A stretch of DNA of 64,000 nucleotides from Mycolicibacterium komossense (GTDB lineage Bacteria > Actinomycetota > Actinomycetes > Mycobacteriales > Mycobacteriaceae): positions 20,537-84,536 of the forward strand of contig NZ_JACKTY010000043.1 of the NCBI RefSeq assembly GCF_025822605.1. Reading direction: 5' to 3'. The notes below the pieces were generated by a model. The model was not told the origin of the DNA. It made no database searches and was given only the letters and a program-made list of their open reading frames with translations. Shown here piece by piece: positions 42,546 to 50,505 of this stretch. Within the stretch, counting starts at the first letter, position 1. Each line of letters opens with the position of its first letter. The position numbers and the translations under genes are program-made.

Positions 42546-44462
42546 ATGACCACCGCTTCACCGGCTGATGCCGCGTTGACTGCCACGACCGATATCGAGG
42601 AACTGAGGGCCAACCTGCTGCAGGCCGACCAAGGTGTTCTGGTGGCGGTGCTGGCACAGCTCACGGGCGATTCGTCGGTGATTGACCGGTTTGGCCCGAA
42701 GATCTCCCACGTTCCCGATCCACCGGAGCGCACTGGTGTCACCGACCCCGATACGGCGGCAGAGTTGGCGGATGCGGTGATCGCGGCGTTGGAGGCGCCG
42801 CACCGCACTGACGCAGTCGATCTCGACATGTTCGCCAGGCTGCTTCCTGTGGCGCTCGGATCGGAGGTCGACGACGAGCAGGTGCCACTTCTGCTGGAAC
42901 AGGGCGGCTTTGCACCGTCGACGCCAACACTTGAGCGCACCGTCGCGATCCCCGACACGATGAACGTGGCGATCATCGGGGCTGGGATCGCGGGCATCAA
43001 TGCCGCGCTGTCGGCCGCCGAAGCCGGGGTTGCGTACGAGATCTTCGACCGCAACGACGAGGTGGGGGGGACCTGGCTGACCACCAAATACCCCGGCATT
43101 GGCGTGGATACGCCCTCGGCGTACTACTCGCTGTCGCGCGAGGTGAATCCTGAGTGGACGAATTACTATCCGCAGGGCGCGGAGTACCAGGCCTATCTGG
43201 TCGCGCTGGCCGACAAGCACCGTCTCCGTGAACACACCCGGTTCAACACCGAGGTCGAGGCGCTGTGGTGGGATGAGGACCGTAAGCAGTGGCAGATTCA
43301 TTCCGTCGACGGCGTCGGTACTCGTGATGTCAGCTATGCCCGTGTCGTAATCACCGCGGCCGGATATCTCAATCGGCCACGCTGGCCGGAGCTGCCGGGA
43401 CGGGATACGTTCGAGGGCATCAGTGTTCACTCTGCTCTGTGGGATCCCGATCTGGACCTCACCGGTAAGCGGGTCGCTGTCATCGGGGCCGGGTGCACTG
43501 CCGTGCAGATCGTCGACGCCAGCGTCGAGCAGGTCGAGCACCTGACGGTGTTCCAGCGCCAGCCACATTGGGTGGCACCACGCAAACGTCTCACCGACGA
43601 CGTTCCCGAACACCGGCGCTACCTGGGCCGGCGGCTGCCTTACTACTCGAAATGGCACCGGCTCAAGTCCTACTGGGGTACCGCCGACAACAACTATCCG
43701 ATCATCCTGCAGGACCCGGAATGGTCCAAGTCTCATCTGTCGATCTCACCCGCCAACGACGTTCTGCTGCAGATGTGCTTGGAGTACATCGACCGTACCT
43801 TCGGCGCCGGAACGGAATTGGCCAAGAAGGTGACGCCGGATTTCGCGCCGTACGGCAAGCGGATCATCCGCGATCCGGGTGGGTATTACGCGGCATTGAC
43901 GCGCCCGCACGTCGATGTCGAAGCCAGCGAGCCGGCCGAGGTGAACGCCAATGGCATCGTCACGCAGGACGGTCGGCAGATCGATCTGGACGTCATCATC
44001 TACGCCACCGGCTATCACCTCGACTTCCTGTCAACAGTGGATATCCGCGGCCGCGACGGCAAGAAGCTAGCCGAGGAATGGGGCGACAGCCCCAGTGCGT
44101 ATCGCGGCGGAACGGTACCGGGGTTCCCCAACCTGTTCATCACCTCGGCGCCCAACTACAGTCCGGGACACGGTGCGGGAGCCAACTTCTCGATGGAAGT
44201 GCTGGCGCATTACATCATCGAGTGTCTACAGCTCATGGCCCTGCGCGGGGCGACCACGATGGAAGTCACCGAACAGGCCTACCAGGAGTACGTGGCCGCG
44301 GTCGACGAGGCGATGAGTCGCACGGTGTGGTGTCACACGCCCAATGCGCACACGTACTACCGTTCCGATTCCGGCCGCGTCGTGGTCGCCACCCCATTTC
44401 GTCTGGTCGACATCTGGCGCGAGCATCGCGCCCCCGCCGAAGAGGACTTCCTGCTGCGATGA
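42546..44462 (+). CDS. Baeyer-Villiger monooxygenase, 4-hydroxyacetophenone-monooxygenase-like
   Basis: A 638-residue flavin monooxygenase inserting oxygen next to a ketone. After a 140-residue N-terminal extension it has the FAD motif GAGIAGINAALSAAEAG, the Baeyer-Villiger fingerprint FEGISVHSALWD and the NADPH motif GAGCTAVQIV. The length and N-terminal extension match 4-hydroxyacetophenone monooxygenase (about 640 residues) rather than cyclohexanone types. ATG at 42546 is chosen. Its stop overlaps the next SDR gene as ATGA, and it is divergent from the 13-gene operon that contains an esterase, suggesting ketone to ester to acid plus alcohol. Confidence 0.9.
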   Translation: MTTASPADAALTATTDIEELRANLLQADQGVLVAVLAQLTGDSSVIDRFGPKISHVPDPPERTGVTDPDTAAELADAVIAALEAPHRTDAVDLDMFARLLPVALGSEVDDEQVPLLLEQGGFAPSTPTLERTVAIPDTMNVAIIGAGIAGINAALSAAEAGVAYEIFDRNDEVGGTWLTTKYPGIGVDTPSAYYSLSREVNPEWTNYYPQGAEYQAYLVALADKHRLREHTRFNTEVEALWWDEDRKQWQIHSVDGVGTRDVSYARVVITAAGYLNRPRWPELPGRDTFEGISVHSALWDPDLDLTGKRVAVIGAGCTAVQIVDASVEQVEHLTVFQRQPHWVAPRKRLTDDVPEHRRYLGRRLPYYSKWHRLKSYWGTADNNYPIILQDPEWSKSHLSISPANDVLLQMCLEYIDRTFGAGTELAKKVTPDFAPYGKRIIRDPGGYYAALTRPHVDVEASEPAEVNANGIVTQDGRQIDLDVIIYATGYHLDFLSTVDIRGRDGKKLAEEWGDSPSAYRGGTVPGFPNLFITSAPNYSPGHGAGANFSMEVLAHYIIECLQLMALRGATTMEVTEQAYQEYVAAVDEAMSRTVWCHTPNAHTYYRSDSGRVVVATPFRLVDIWREHRAPAEEDFLLR

Positions 44463-45346
44463 CACAAAAGCTCACCGGTAGAACGGCATTGGTCACGGGC
44501 AGCAGTCGCGGAATTGGGCGGGCGATCGCCCAGCGACTGGCCGCCGAAGGCGCGACGGTTGTGGTCAGCGCGCGCTCCCACGCGCCGTCGCCCTCGATCC
44601 GTGGCGGCGCCAGCACAGCGTTGCCCGGTACCATCGGCGAGACCGTCGCCCTGATCGAACAGGCGGGCGGCACCGCGATCGGGGTCGCCGCCGACCTCGA
44701 GGACGCCGCGCAGCGGGAGAACCTCGTCGACGAGGTACTCGACCGCACGGGGCGGATCGACATCTTGGTCAACAACGCCGGTTTCGCCGACTATTCGGTG
44801 ATCGACCAGATGAGTGACGAGACATTCGACCGCACTCTCGAGCACTACCTGCGCACGCCGTTCGTGTTGACGCGGTCGGCTATCCCGCACATGGCCAAAC
44901 AGGGTGCCGGGTGGATCGTGAACATCGGATCCGTCACTGGCGTGGCGCCGGTACGCCCGTACCGCGACTACAACAAGACCGCTGGGGACGTCATCTACGC
45001 CTCGGCGAAGGCGGCGCTGCACCGGTTCACCCAGGGGGTGGCCGCCGAGGTGCTCGATGCCAATATCGCGGTGAATTGCGTCGGTCCGTCCTCTGCTATC
45101 CGCACTCCCGGTGCCTCGCAACTGATTCCGGATACTTTCCCGACCGAGCCGGTGGAGTATCTGGCCGAAACTGTCCTGGCGATGTGCCATCTGCCCGCCG
45201 CCCAGCGGACCGGTCTGGTCGCCTTCAGCCTGCACTATCCGTGGTCGCAGCGGCTCGCGGTCCATACGCTCGACGGTCGCGATGTGCTGCCGCCGCTGGA
45301 GCCGCCGGCGACGACCAATCCCAACATCTTGCCCGCGGGTCTGTAG
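44459..45346 (+). CDS. SDR family oxidoreductase
   Basis: A 295-residue SDR with TGSSRGIG at 14-21, NNAG (LVNNAGFADY) and a YASAK active site. A segment near residues 42-60 (SHAPSPSIRGGASTALPG) is inserted between beta-2 and beta-3 and is unusual for the family. The ATG overlaps the Baeyer-Villiger monooxygenase stop. The likely role is to oxidise a secondary alcohol to the ketone substrate of that enzyme. A strong hairpin follows 80 bp downstream. Confidence 0.87.
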   Translation: MTQKLTGRTALVTGSSRGIGRAIAQRLAAEGATVVVSARSHAPSPSIRGGASTALPGTIGETVALIEQAGGTAIGVAADLEDAAQRENLVDEVLDRTGRIDILVNNAGFADYSVIDQMSDETFDRTLEHYLRTPFVLTRSAIPHMAKQGAGWIVNIGSVTGVAPVRPYRDYNKTAGDVIYASAKAALHRFTQGVAAEVLDANIAVNCVGPSSAIRTPGASQLIPDTFPTEPVEYLAETVLAMCHLPAAQRTGLVAFSLHYPWSQRLAVHTLDGRDVLPPLEPPATTNPNILPAGL

Positions 45347-45426
45347 GTCGCTCGGTGTCCGCCGAGCGCGCCTCGGCCTTCGGCGAGGGCGTTTGTACTT
45401 TAAGGCGATCAACGGCCTATGGATGA

Positions 45427-45469
45427 GCGCACCGGATGACGAAGACTTCGACGTCGTCATCCGGTGCGC
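45427..45469. terminator. bidirectional hairpin between convergent operons
   Basis: A perfect 16-bp inverted repeat (GCGCACCGGATGACGA at 45427-45442 and its complement at 45454-45469) with an 11-base loop lies between the converging SDR gene and the gene at 45539-46453. No U-rich tail is present on either side, as is common for actinobacterial terminators. Confidence 0.7.
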
Positions 45470-45538
45470 CACAGGCCTAGACCCTGATCTCACACGATGT
45501 CTGGGCAAGTCCGGTCATTGAGCCATCACGTGAGCTGC

Positions 45539-46453
45539 TCACACCGGCATAAGGGGAATCCGCTTCATCGCACTTTCGCGTGGGTTGGGCGCTTCCGCGG
45601 CGGCCTTGTGGTTCTGCTCGCCCTTGGTATACGTCCAGACACAGAAGGGCTCGTTCTCCGCGAACGTGAAGTCGGACGGCGGCAAGTTGATGTCCAGCTT
45701 GCAGGTCGGGAAGAACGGCGCCGAAATCCGCTGCTCGAAGGTGCAGTTCATCCATGCGCGCTTCGGTGGGTAGAGGCCCTCGTCGGTGTACTTCTGCAGA
45801 ACCTCACAGCGGCGCATGTTGAGTACCACGTGGTCTTCGTTGATCACGATGTACTCGCCGCCGTAACCGAGGGTGCCGTCGATACTCAGCACGGCCAGCT
45901 TCAGGTAGTCCACGACATGCTCGGGCTCGATCTTGAGCACCTTAGCCAGCTTCGGGTACTGATAGTCGATGATGAGTTCATACATGCCGGGCAAGCCGAG
46001 CCAAACGTCTTCTTCTGGAATGATCTTCGTCCACTGGTCGATGAAGTAGTTGTGGCCCTTCAGGTATTGATCCCAGTAGGTCTGGATCAGCCGAATCAGG
46101 GCCGGCTTGGTCAGATCCTCGGTCTGCACGTCGAACGGGATCGCTTGGTACTGGGCATTTTTCCAGTCCCACCCGGGAGGCGCGATGAATCGCCCCATCG
46201 GCATCACCTGACGCATACCGGCTCTCGACACCTCGGCGGCGACATCCATGGCCGCGTTGATGCCGACGAACTTGGAGTAGGTGGCGACATGCGCGTAGGG
46301 CATGAAGTTCAAGACGTCTTCGAAGACGCGGGCCTGTCCGACCAGGAAGTCACGGGAGAAGTCCGCGATGTTGCCGACCTTGCCCATGAAATCGTGGGTG
46401 TAGTCGTCATAGTTCAAATCGGCGGTCTCGGTCTCGGTGGTCTCGGTGGACAT
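45539..46453 (-). CDS. conserved protein of unknown function (DUF6125-like)
   Basis: A 304-residue soluble protein. The first 200 residues are mostly helical; the last third has conserved-looking cysteines and aromatic text (INEDHVVLNMRRCEVLQKY, AWMNCTFEQRI, FFPTCKLDINLPPS, PFCVWTY). That tail resembles the DUF6125 / aminothiazoline-carboxylate-hydrolase-like group, but I cannot confirm it. ATG at 46453 follows GAGGAGG. It stands alone, divergent from a TetR gene with a 15-base palindrome between them, in the middle of steroid genes. Its job is unknown; tight local control suggests an enzyme or ligand-binding role. Confidence 0.75.
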   Translation of the reverse strand: MSTETTETETADLNYDDYTHDFMGKVGNIADFSRDFLVGQARVFEDVLNFMPYAHVATYSKFVGINAAMDVAAEVSRAGMRQVMPMGRFIAPPGWDWKNAQYQAIPFDVQTEDLTKPALIRLIQTYWDQYLKGHNYFIDQWTKIIPEEDVWLGLPGMYELIIDYQYPKLAKVLKIEPEHVVDYLKLAVLSIDGTLGYGGEYIVINEDHVVLNMRRCEVLQKYTDEGLYPPKRAWMNCTFEQRISAPFFPTCKLDINLPPSDFTFAENEPFCVWTYTKGEQNHKAAAEAPNPRESAMKRIPLMPV

Positions 46454-46528
46454 AGCGGCCCTCCTCTGAGTGGCGGTCGGCTGACTTCGCTGCGGAGGCA
46501 CCCCGCGCGAAGTCATAATCTGGCTATA

Positions 46529-46543
46529 TGTCAGAATCTGACA
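46529..46543. promoter_or_regulatory. TGTCAGA-N-TCTGACA palindrome (putative TetR operator)
   Basis: A perfect 7-bp-arm palindrome with a single central base (TGTCAGAATCTGACA) lies in the 170-bp gap between the unknown gene starting at 46453 and the TetR gene starting at 46624. It is the best candidate operator for that TetR. An AT-richer stretch (ATAATCTGGCTATATG) just beside it may be the promoter. Confidence 0.65.
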
Positions 46544-46623
46544 GGTGTGACTGTAGTTACATACCGTAGTCGAGGAAACGCCGTGTCTCACTGGGTGGAC
46601 CATCAACTGACGAGGAGGAGCAT

Positions 46624-47241
46624 GTGAGTGCGCCGGGCAGGCCGACGTTGACCGAGCGACGGGCCGAAGACCTCCGCATGACTATCGCTGTCGCGGCACG
46701 TGATCTCTTTCTCGCCGACGGTTCCACGGCGGCGACGGTCGAGCGGATCTGCGAGACCGTAGGCATCGCTCCGCGAACATTCCATCGCCATTTCCCGGCC
46801 AAAGAGGATGTCGTGATGCCGCTGTTCCGTCAGTTTGGTGTGCTCAGTGTCCAAGTGCTGCAACAATCCCCAGCCACCAGCAATGCGGTCGACACCCTTA
46901 TCGAGGCCTTTGGTAGTGAGCTCGCCAAGCGCGGAGAAGTGGAGATGGGCCGCCGCTTCATGGCATTGATGCTCGCCGATCCCCAGTACCGGCTGCGCTG
47001 GCTGGACTGGGGTGAGGACCTTGCTGACCCCATCTCGGAGTTCCTCGGTGCGCGGTTCGATCTCGGCGCAGATCCGTTCGCCCGCACGCTGCCGGCCCAG
47101 TTGGCGATCCAGGTCTCTCGTCACGCCTACGTCTACTGGGTGCGTAGTGGCGACTTCGACCAGTTGGAATCGGCGTTGCGCGTCGGTTTCGAGATGATCG
47201 TCGGGGCACTGCCGGCCAGGGTCGACCTTTCCGCGACGTGA
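46624..47241 (+). CDS. TetR family transcriptional regulator
   Basis: A 205-residue TetR protein with HTH TVERICETVGIAPRTFHRHFPAKEDVVMPLF at about residues 38-68. GTG at 46624 follows GAGGAGGAG. It is divergent from the DUF6125-like gene and has its probable operator between them. It could also act on the downstream co-directional SDR gene, 154 bp away, though that gap is large enough for an independent promoter. Confidence 0.9.
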   Translation: MSAPGRPTLTERRAEDLRMTIAVAARDLFLADGSTAATVERICETVGIAPRTFHRHFPAKEDVVMPLFRQFGVLSVQVLQQSPATSNAVDTLIEAFGSELAKRGEVEMGRRFMALMLADPQYRLRWLDWGEDLADPISEFLGARFDLGADPFARTLPAQLAIQVSRHAYVYWVRSGDFDQLESALRVGFEMIVGALPARVDLSAT

Positions 47242-47395
47242 GACCACCTGCCGTGCGTAGCGCTGGCTTTGCCGTTCGCACGCCCGTTTTTACGGTTCCG
47301 CTCATCGGGCAGGCCAGCTCGTGGCGTTCCCAGAATCGCCTACGTTGATTGCGTCGGTGTAGACCGCACCCGCCTGATTCCCGAGGAGTGACACC

Positions 47396-48190
47396 GTGAT
47401 TGATGCGTCGTACTACGGGCCGTGGGCCGTTATCGCCGGAGGTTCAGAGGGGGTGGGCGCCAGCTTCGCCATCGAACTGAGCAATCTTGGTATCAACCTC
47501 GTGCTGATCGCCCGCAAGCCGGGGCCCCTTGAGGAAACGGCCGTTGCGGCGCGCGCCAATGGTGTCGAGGTCCGCACCCTGGCACTTGATCTGTTGGGTT
47601 CGGACGCTCTCGATCAGGTCACCGCAGCCACCGATGACATTGAGGTCGGGCTGCTCGTCTTCAATGCCGGAGCCAACAGCTACGGGCATGAATTCGTGAC
47701 GGGAGACCTTGACGGATTCCGCCGGGTGATCGGTCTGAACGTCAACTCGCAAATGGAGTTCGTGCAACACTTCGGCGCGAAAATGAAGGAGCGCGGACGC
47801 GGAGGCATGATCCTGGTGGGCTCCCTGGCCGGTTTCGTCGGTTCCGAGCACATGAGCGTTTATTCCGCCGTCAAGGCGTTCGGTCGCGTCTTCGCCGAAG
47901 GAGTCTGGCTTGAACTCAAGCCGTTCGGGGTGCACGTGGTGGAACTCGTGCTGGGGCTCACCCGTACGCCCGCGATGGAGCGAGAAGGCTTGAACTTCGA
48001 CCTGCCCGGGATGAGAGCTGCCGAGCCCGATGATGTTGCGCGCGAGGGACTTGAGCACCTGGCCGACGGCCCGGTGTGGATCGCGGCCGGGAACTTTCCC
48101 CGCGCTGAGGAGCAGTCGGGCTTCCCTCGCGACAAGATCGTCGAGAACAACAGGATCGCGATTCGGAAGTTGATGGGTTTCGATGTGTGA
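47396..48190 (+). CDS. SDR family oxidoreductase
   Basis: A 264-residue SDR. The nucleotide motif is AGGSEGVG (residues about 13-20), with VFNAGANSYGH as the NAG motif and catalytic YSAVKAF, so it is a slightly divergent member. The C-terminal part (GLTRTPAMEREGLNFDLPGM, KLMGFDV) is longer than classical SDRs and resembles those acting on sterol-like or acyl substrates. GTG at 47396 follows GAGGAG. No partner gene overlaps it. Confidence 0.86.
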   Translation: MIDASYYGPWAVIAGGSEGVGASFAIELSNLGINLVLIARKPGPLEETAVAARANGVEVRTLALDLLGSDALDQVTAATDDIEVGLLVFNAGANSYGHEFVTGDLDGFRRVIGLNVNSQMEFVQHFGAKMKERGRGGMILVGSLAGFVGSEHMSVYSAVKAFGRVFAEGVWLELKPFGVHVVELVLGLTRTPAMEREGLNFDLPGMRAAEPDDVAREGLEHLADGPVWIAAGNFPRAEEQSGFPRDKIVENNRIAIRKLMGFDV

Positions 48191-48208
48191 CTTCCGGTCC
48201 TGACCGCC

Positions 48209-48820
48209 TTACCGCCGCGCAGTGGGGTAGTCGCAGAAGCTGTGACATACCCGGTCCCGGACGACGTAGTCGGGGCATTCAGGATCGAACCAGCGGTCGA
48301 CGTACGCCCAGTGGATTGGATGCATGAGGTACGGCCCCATCAACCCGTCGACATCGGTGAACCGCTGGGTGAACACGTGCGTCCAGGCGCTGGCGCCGAC
48401 GGCTGAATCGACACGGCTGAGCTGCCATTCGGTGATGGTGGAGACGTAACGAGTCAGCAGGCGCAGGTCGTCCTCGAATCGGGACACCGTTGCCTCGTCG
48501 GTGCTGGGCCAAACTCTCAGCAGCAACGCTCGATACACCGATCCGGGAGCGCGCTCCGAGACCACCGGCACACCGCCGTAGGTGGCTCCGTCGACGCGGG
48601 TCACCGCATCGTCGTCGATTGCCGAAGCAAACACTGGTTCAACAGTCTCCCAATGACTTTCGTCATCGAAGGCCAGATTTACCAGAATATCCCCGCCATT
48701 GCGGCTGCCCGGCAACGTAGGTTCGACCAGGGCGTGGGGCACCTCTGCGGTGGCATCACGCACCGCATCGAGCAGGCGGTCGCGGTGCGCCGTATGAATG
48801 AGCCGGATGACGTTAAACAT
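48209..48820 (-). CDS. Dabb-like (ferredoxin-fold) protein
   Basis: A 203-residue protein built of what look like two alpha-beta-barrel (Dabb/EthD-type) modules: MFNVIRLIHTAHRDRLLDAVRDATAEVP in the first half and RALLLRVWPSTDEATVSRFEDDL...WTHVFTQRFTDVDGLMGPYLMHPIHWAYVDRWF in the second. The latter matches the pattern of stress-responsive A/B barrel proteins. Such proteins bind polycyclic or polyketide-like molecules and can catalyse cyclisations. Its start overlaps the end of the upstream small gene by 8 bp. Role in steroid breakdown inferred only from location. Confidence 0.72.
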   Translation of the reverse strand: MFNVIRLIHTAHRDRLLDAVRDATAEVPHALVEPTLPGSRNGGDILVNLAFDDESHWETVEPVFASAIDDDAVTRVDGATYGGVPVVSERAPGSVYRALLLRVWPSTDEATVSRFEDDLRLLTRYVSTITEWQLSRVDSAVGASAWTHVFTQRFTDVDGLMGPYLMHPIHWAYVDRWFDPECPDYVVRDRVCHSFCDYPTARR

Positions 48821-49157
48821 CGCACAATTCGTCGACGTCACTGGCTGCGGCGGCCACGCTGCGGTTGCGTTGCTCGACCAGCGCCGCAATCCCGTTCCAC
48901 CAGGGGCCGAGGGAGGGGTCCGGTCGGCCCTGCCATGTCATCTCCCACCAGGCCTGGGGGCTGGGTAGGGACCAGGTGATGGTGACGGTGTTGGGCTGAT
49001 CGTCGAACCAGACTGGCGGGCTGACAAGGACATTGCACAGGGTCATCCCGCGCTCGCGGGCACCCGGTGCGTACTCGGCGAGATAGGTCTTCACGAAGTC
49101 CTTGGCACAGCCGGGCCGGGTGACCACGTGGTCGATGACATACACCTCGCCGGACAT
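48813..49157 (-). CDS. small ferredoxin-fold protein (Dabb/EthD/NIPSNAP-like)
   Basis: A 114-residue single-domain protein: MSGEVYVIDHVVTRPGCAKDFVKTYLAEYAPGARERGMTLCNVLVSPPVWFD, with WWEMTWQGRPDPSLGPWWNGI. The beta-alpha-beta pattern and W-rich tail match ferredoxin-fold barrel proteins. ATG at 49157 is chosen because the coding pattern begins there. It is coupled to the two-module Dabb-like gene and divergent from the Old Yellow Enzyme gene. Confidence 0.68.
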   Translation of the reverse strand: MSGEVYVIDHVVTRPGCAKDFVKTYLAEYAPGARERGMTLCNVLVSPPVWFDDQPNTVTITWSLPSPQAWWEMTWQGRPDPSLGPWWNGIAALVEQRNRSVAAAASDVDELCDV

Positions 49158-49257
49158 ACGGCGAGCGTAGGAACCCACCTCCGTCGATGGTGGCCGCGGT
49201 CCCGCCCACCGGGAAGGCTGCATTGACCAGGCCGAAGCCCTGCCGCACGGTGGGAGC

Positions 49258-50505
49258 ATGACAGTTGCTGCGTTGGATCCGTTCAGTCCAGTGCAACTGG
49301 GGCCGGTGACACTACGCAACCGGGTGATCAAGGCCGCGACATCGGAGGGCCGCTCACCGCAGGGCCTGGTGACCGACGACTTGATCGACTTCCACGTCGG
49401 ATTTGCGCGCGGCGGAGTCGGTTTGACCACCGTCGCGTACTGCTGTGTCTCGCCGGAGGCGGCCAGCGCCCCGGGACAGATCGTGATGAGCGCGTCAGCG
49501 CTGCCGGGATTGCGACGATTGACGGACGCGGTGCACGCTTCGGGAGCAGCGATCTCGGCCCAGCTGGGTCATGCCGGGGTGGTCGCCCACAAGAGGCTCA
49601 CCGGTGTCACCCCGATGGCGCCGAGCAAGTTCATCAATCCTGCGTCCATGGCGTATTGCCGCGAGATCACCCGGAGCGAGATCGCCGCGGTGATCGATCA
49701 ATTCGGCGACGCCGCGCAGATCGCGATCGACGCCGGTTTCGACGCGGTCGAGCTGCATTTCGGACATCTGTATCTGCCGAGCTCATTTCTGAGTCCGCTG
49801 ATCAACCGCCGCAAGGACGATTACGGCGGTGATATCGACAACCGATCCCGATTTGTCCGCGAAATCGCGCAGCGAGTCCGCGATGTGGTGGGGGACCGGA
49901 TCGCGGTGATTGCCAAGTTGGATATGGACGACGGCTTGCCGGGCAGCATCTGGATTGATGAATCATTGCGCACTGCAGCGCTTCTGGATGCCGACGCGAC
50001 CCTCGACGCACTTGAATTGACGCAGGGTTCTTCGGTGTTCAAGCCGATGTATCTGTTCCGCGGCGACGTTCCGGTCAAGGAGTTTGCGAAGGTGATGCCG
50101 CCGGCGATGCGACTGCCGCTTCGGGTGATGGGGAAGTGGGCGATGGGTACCTACCCCTATGAGGATCTGTACATGCTGGCGGCGGCGCGTCAATTCGTGC
50201 CGGCAGTTCACAACACGAAACTGATACTGCTCGGCGGTATCACCAACCGCGATCACCTGGATACGGCCGCTGCCGAAGGTTTTGATTTCATGGCGATGGG
50301 CCGGGCGCTGTTGCGGGAACCCGGCCTGGTCAACGCGATGAAGTCAGACCCTGGCGTACGCAGTCGGTGTACGCACAACAACAAATGCATGGTCACGGTG
50401 TTCGGACGCACCCACTGCGTGCTCGATCCCGAGCAGCGCTACGGCCCGGTTACGGCGCTTGAGGTGCCGGGTGAACCGAAAACAGTTGTGCCACTGCACC
50501 GCTGA
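49258..50505 (+). CDS. NADH:flavin oxidoreductase / Old Yellow Enzyme family
   Basis: A 415-residue FMN ene-reductase-like barrel. Visible are FSPVQLGPVTLRNRVIKAATSEG at the N-terminus, the AVELHFGHLYLPSSFLSPLINRRKDDYGG active-site segment (H-x2-H read as HFGH), and LLGGITNRDHLDTAAAEGFDFMAMGRALLREP for FMN phosphate. The C-terminal CTHNNKC pair with a later cysteine hints at a degenerate cluster site as in dienoyl-CoA-reductase types, but no second domain follows. It would reduce an activated C=C bond. The gene overlaps the convergent hydrolase by 56 bp. Confidence 0.88.
   Translation: MTVAALDPFSPVQLGPVTLRNRVIKAATSEGRSPQGLVTDDLIDFHVGFARGGVGLTTVAYCCVSPEAASAPGQIVMSASALPGLRRLTDAVHASGAAISAQLGHAGVVAHKRLTGVTPMAPSKFINPASMAYCREITRSEIAAVIDQFGDAAQIAIDAGFDAVELHFGHLYLPSSFLSPLINRRKDDYGGDIDNRSRFVREIAQRVRDVVGDRIAVIAKLDMDDGLPGSIWIDESLRTAALLDADATLDALELTQGSSVFKPMYLFRGDVPVKEFAKVMPPAMRLPLRVMGKWAMGTYPYEDLYMLAAARQFVPAVHNTKLILLGGITNRDHLDTAAAEGFDFMAMGRALLREPGLVNAMKSDPGVRSRCTHNNKCMVTVFGRTHCVLDPEQRYGPVTALEVPGEPKTVVPLHR

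Noticed and set aside
43493..45346. A 617-codon plus-strand frame overlapping the Baeyer-Villiger monooxygenase and the SDR
   Set aside because: Only its last 295 codons (from 44459) are the real SDR; the earlier part is out-of-frame reading of the monooxygenase gene.
47242..47395. Possible small gene or regulatory RNA in the 154-bp gap before the SDR
   Set aside because: No start with a ribosome-binding site leading to plausible protein and no strong hairpin; it reads as an ordinary promoter region.
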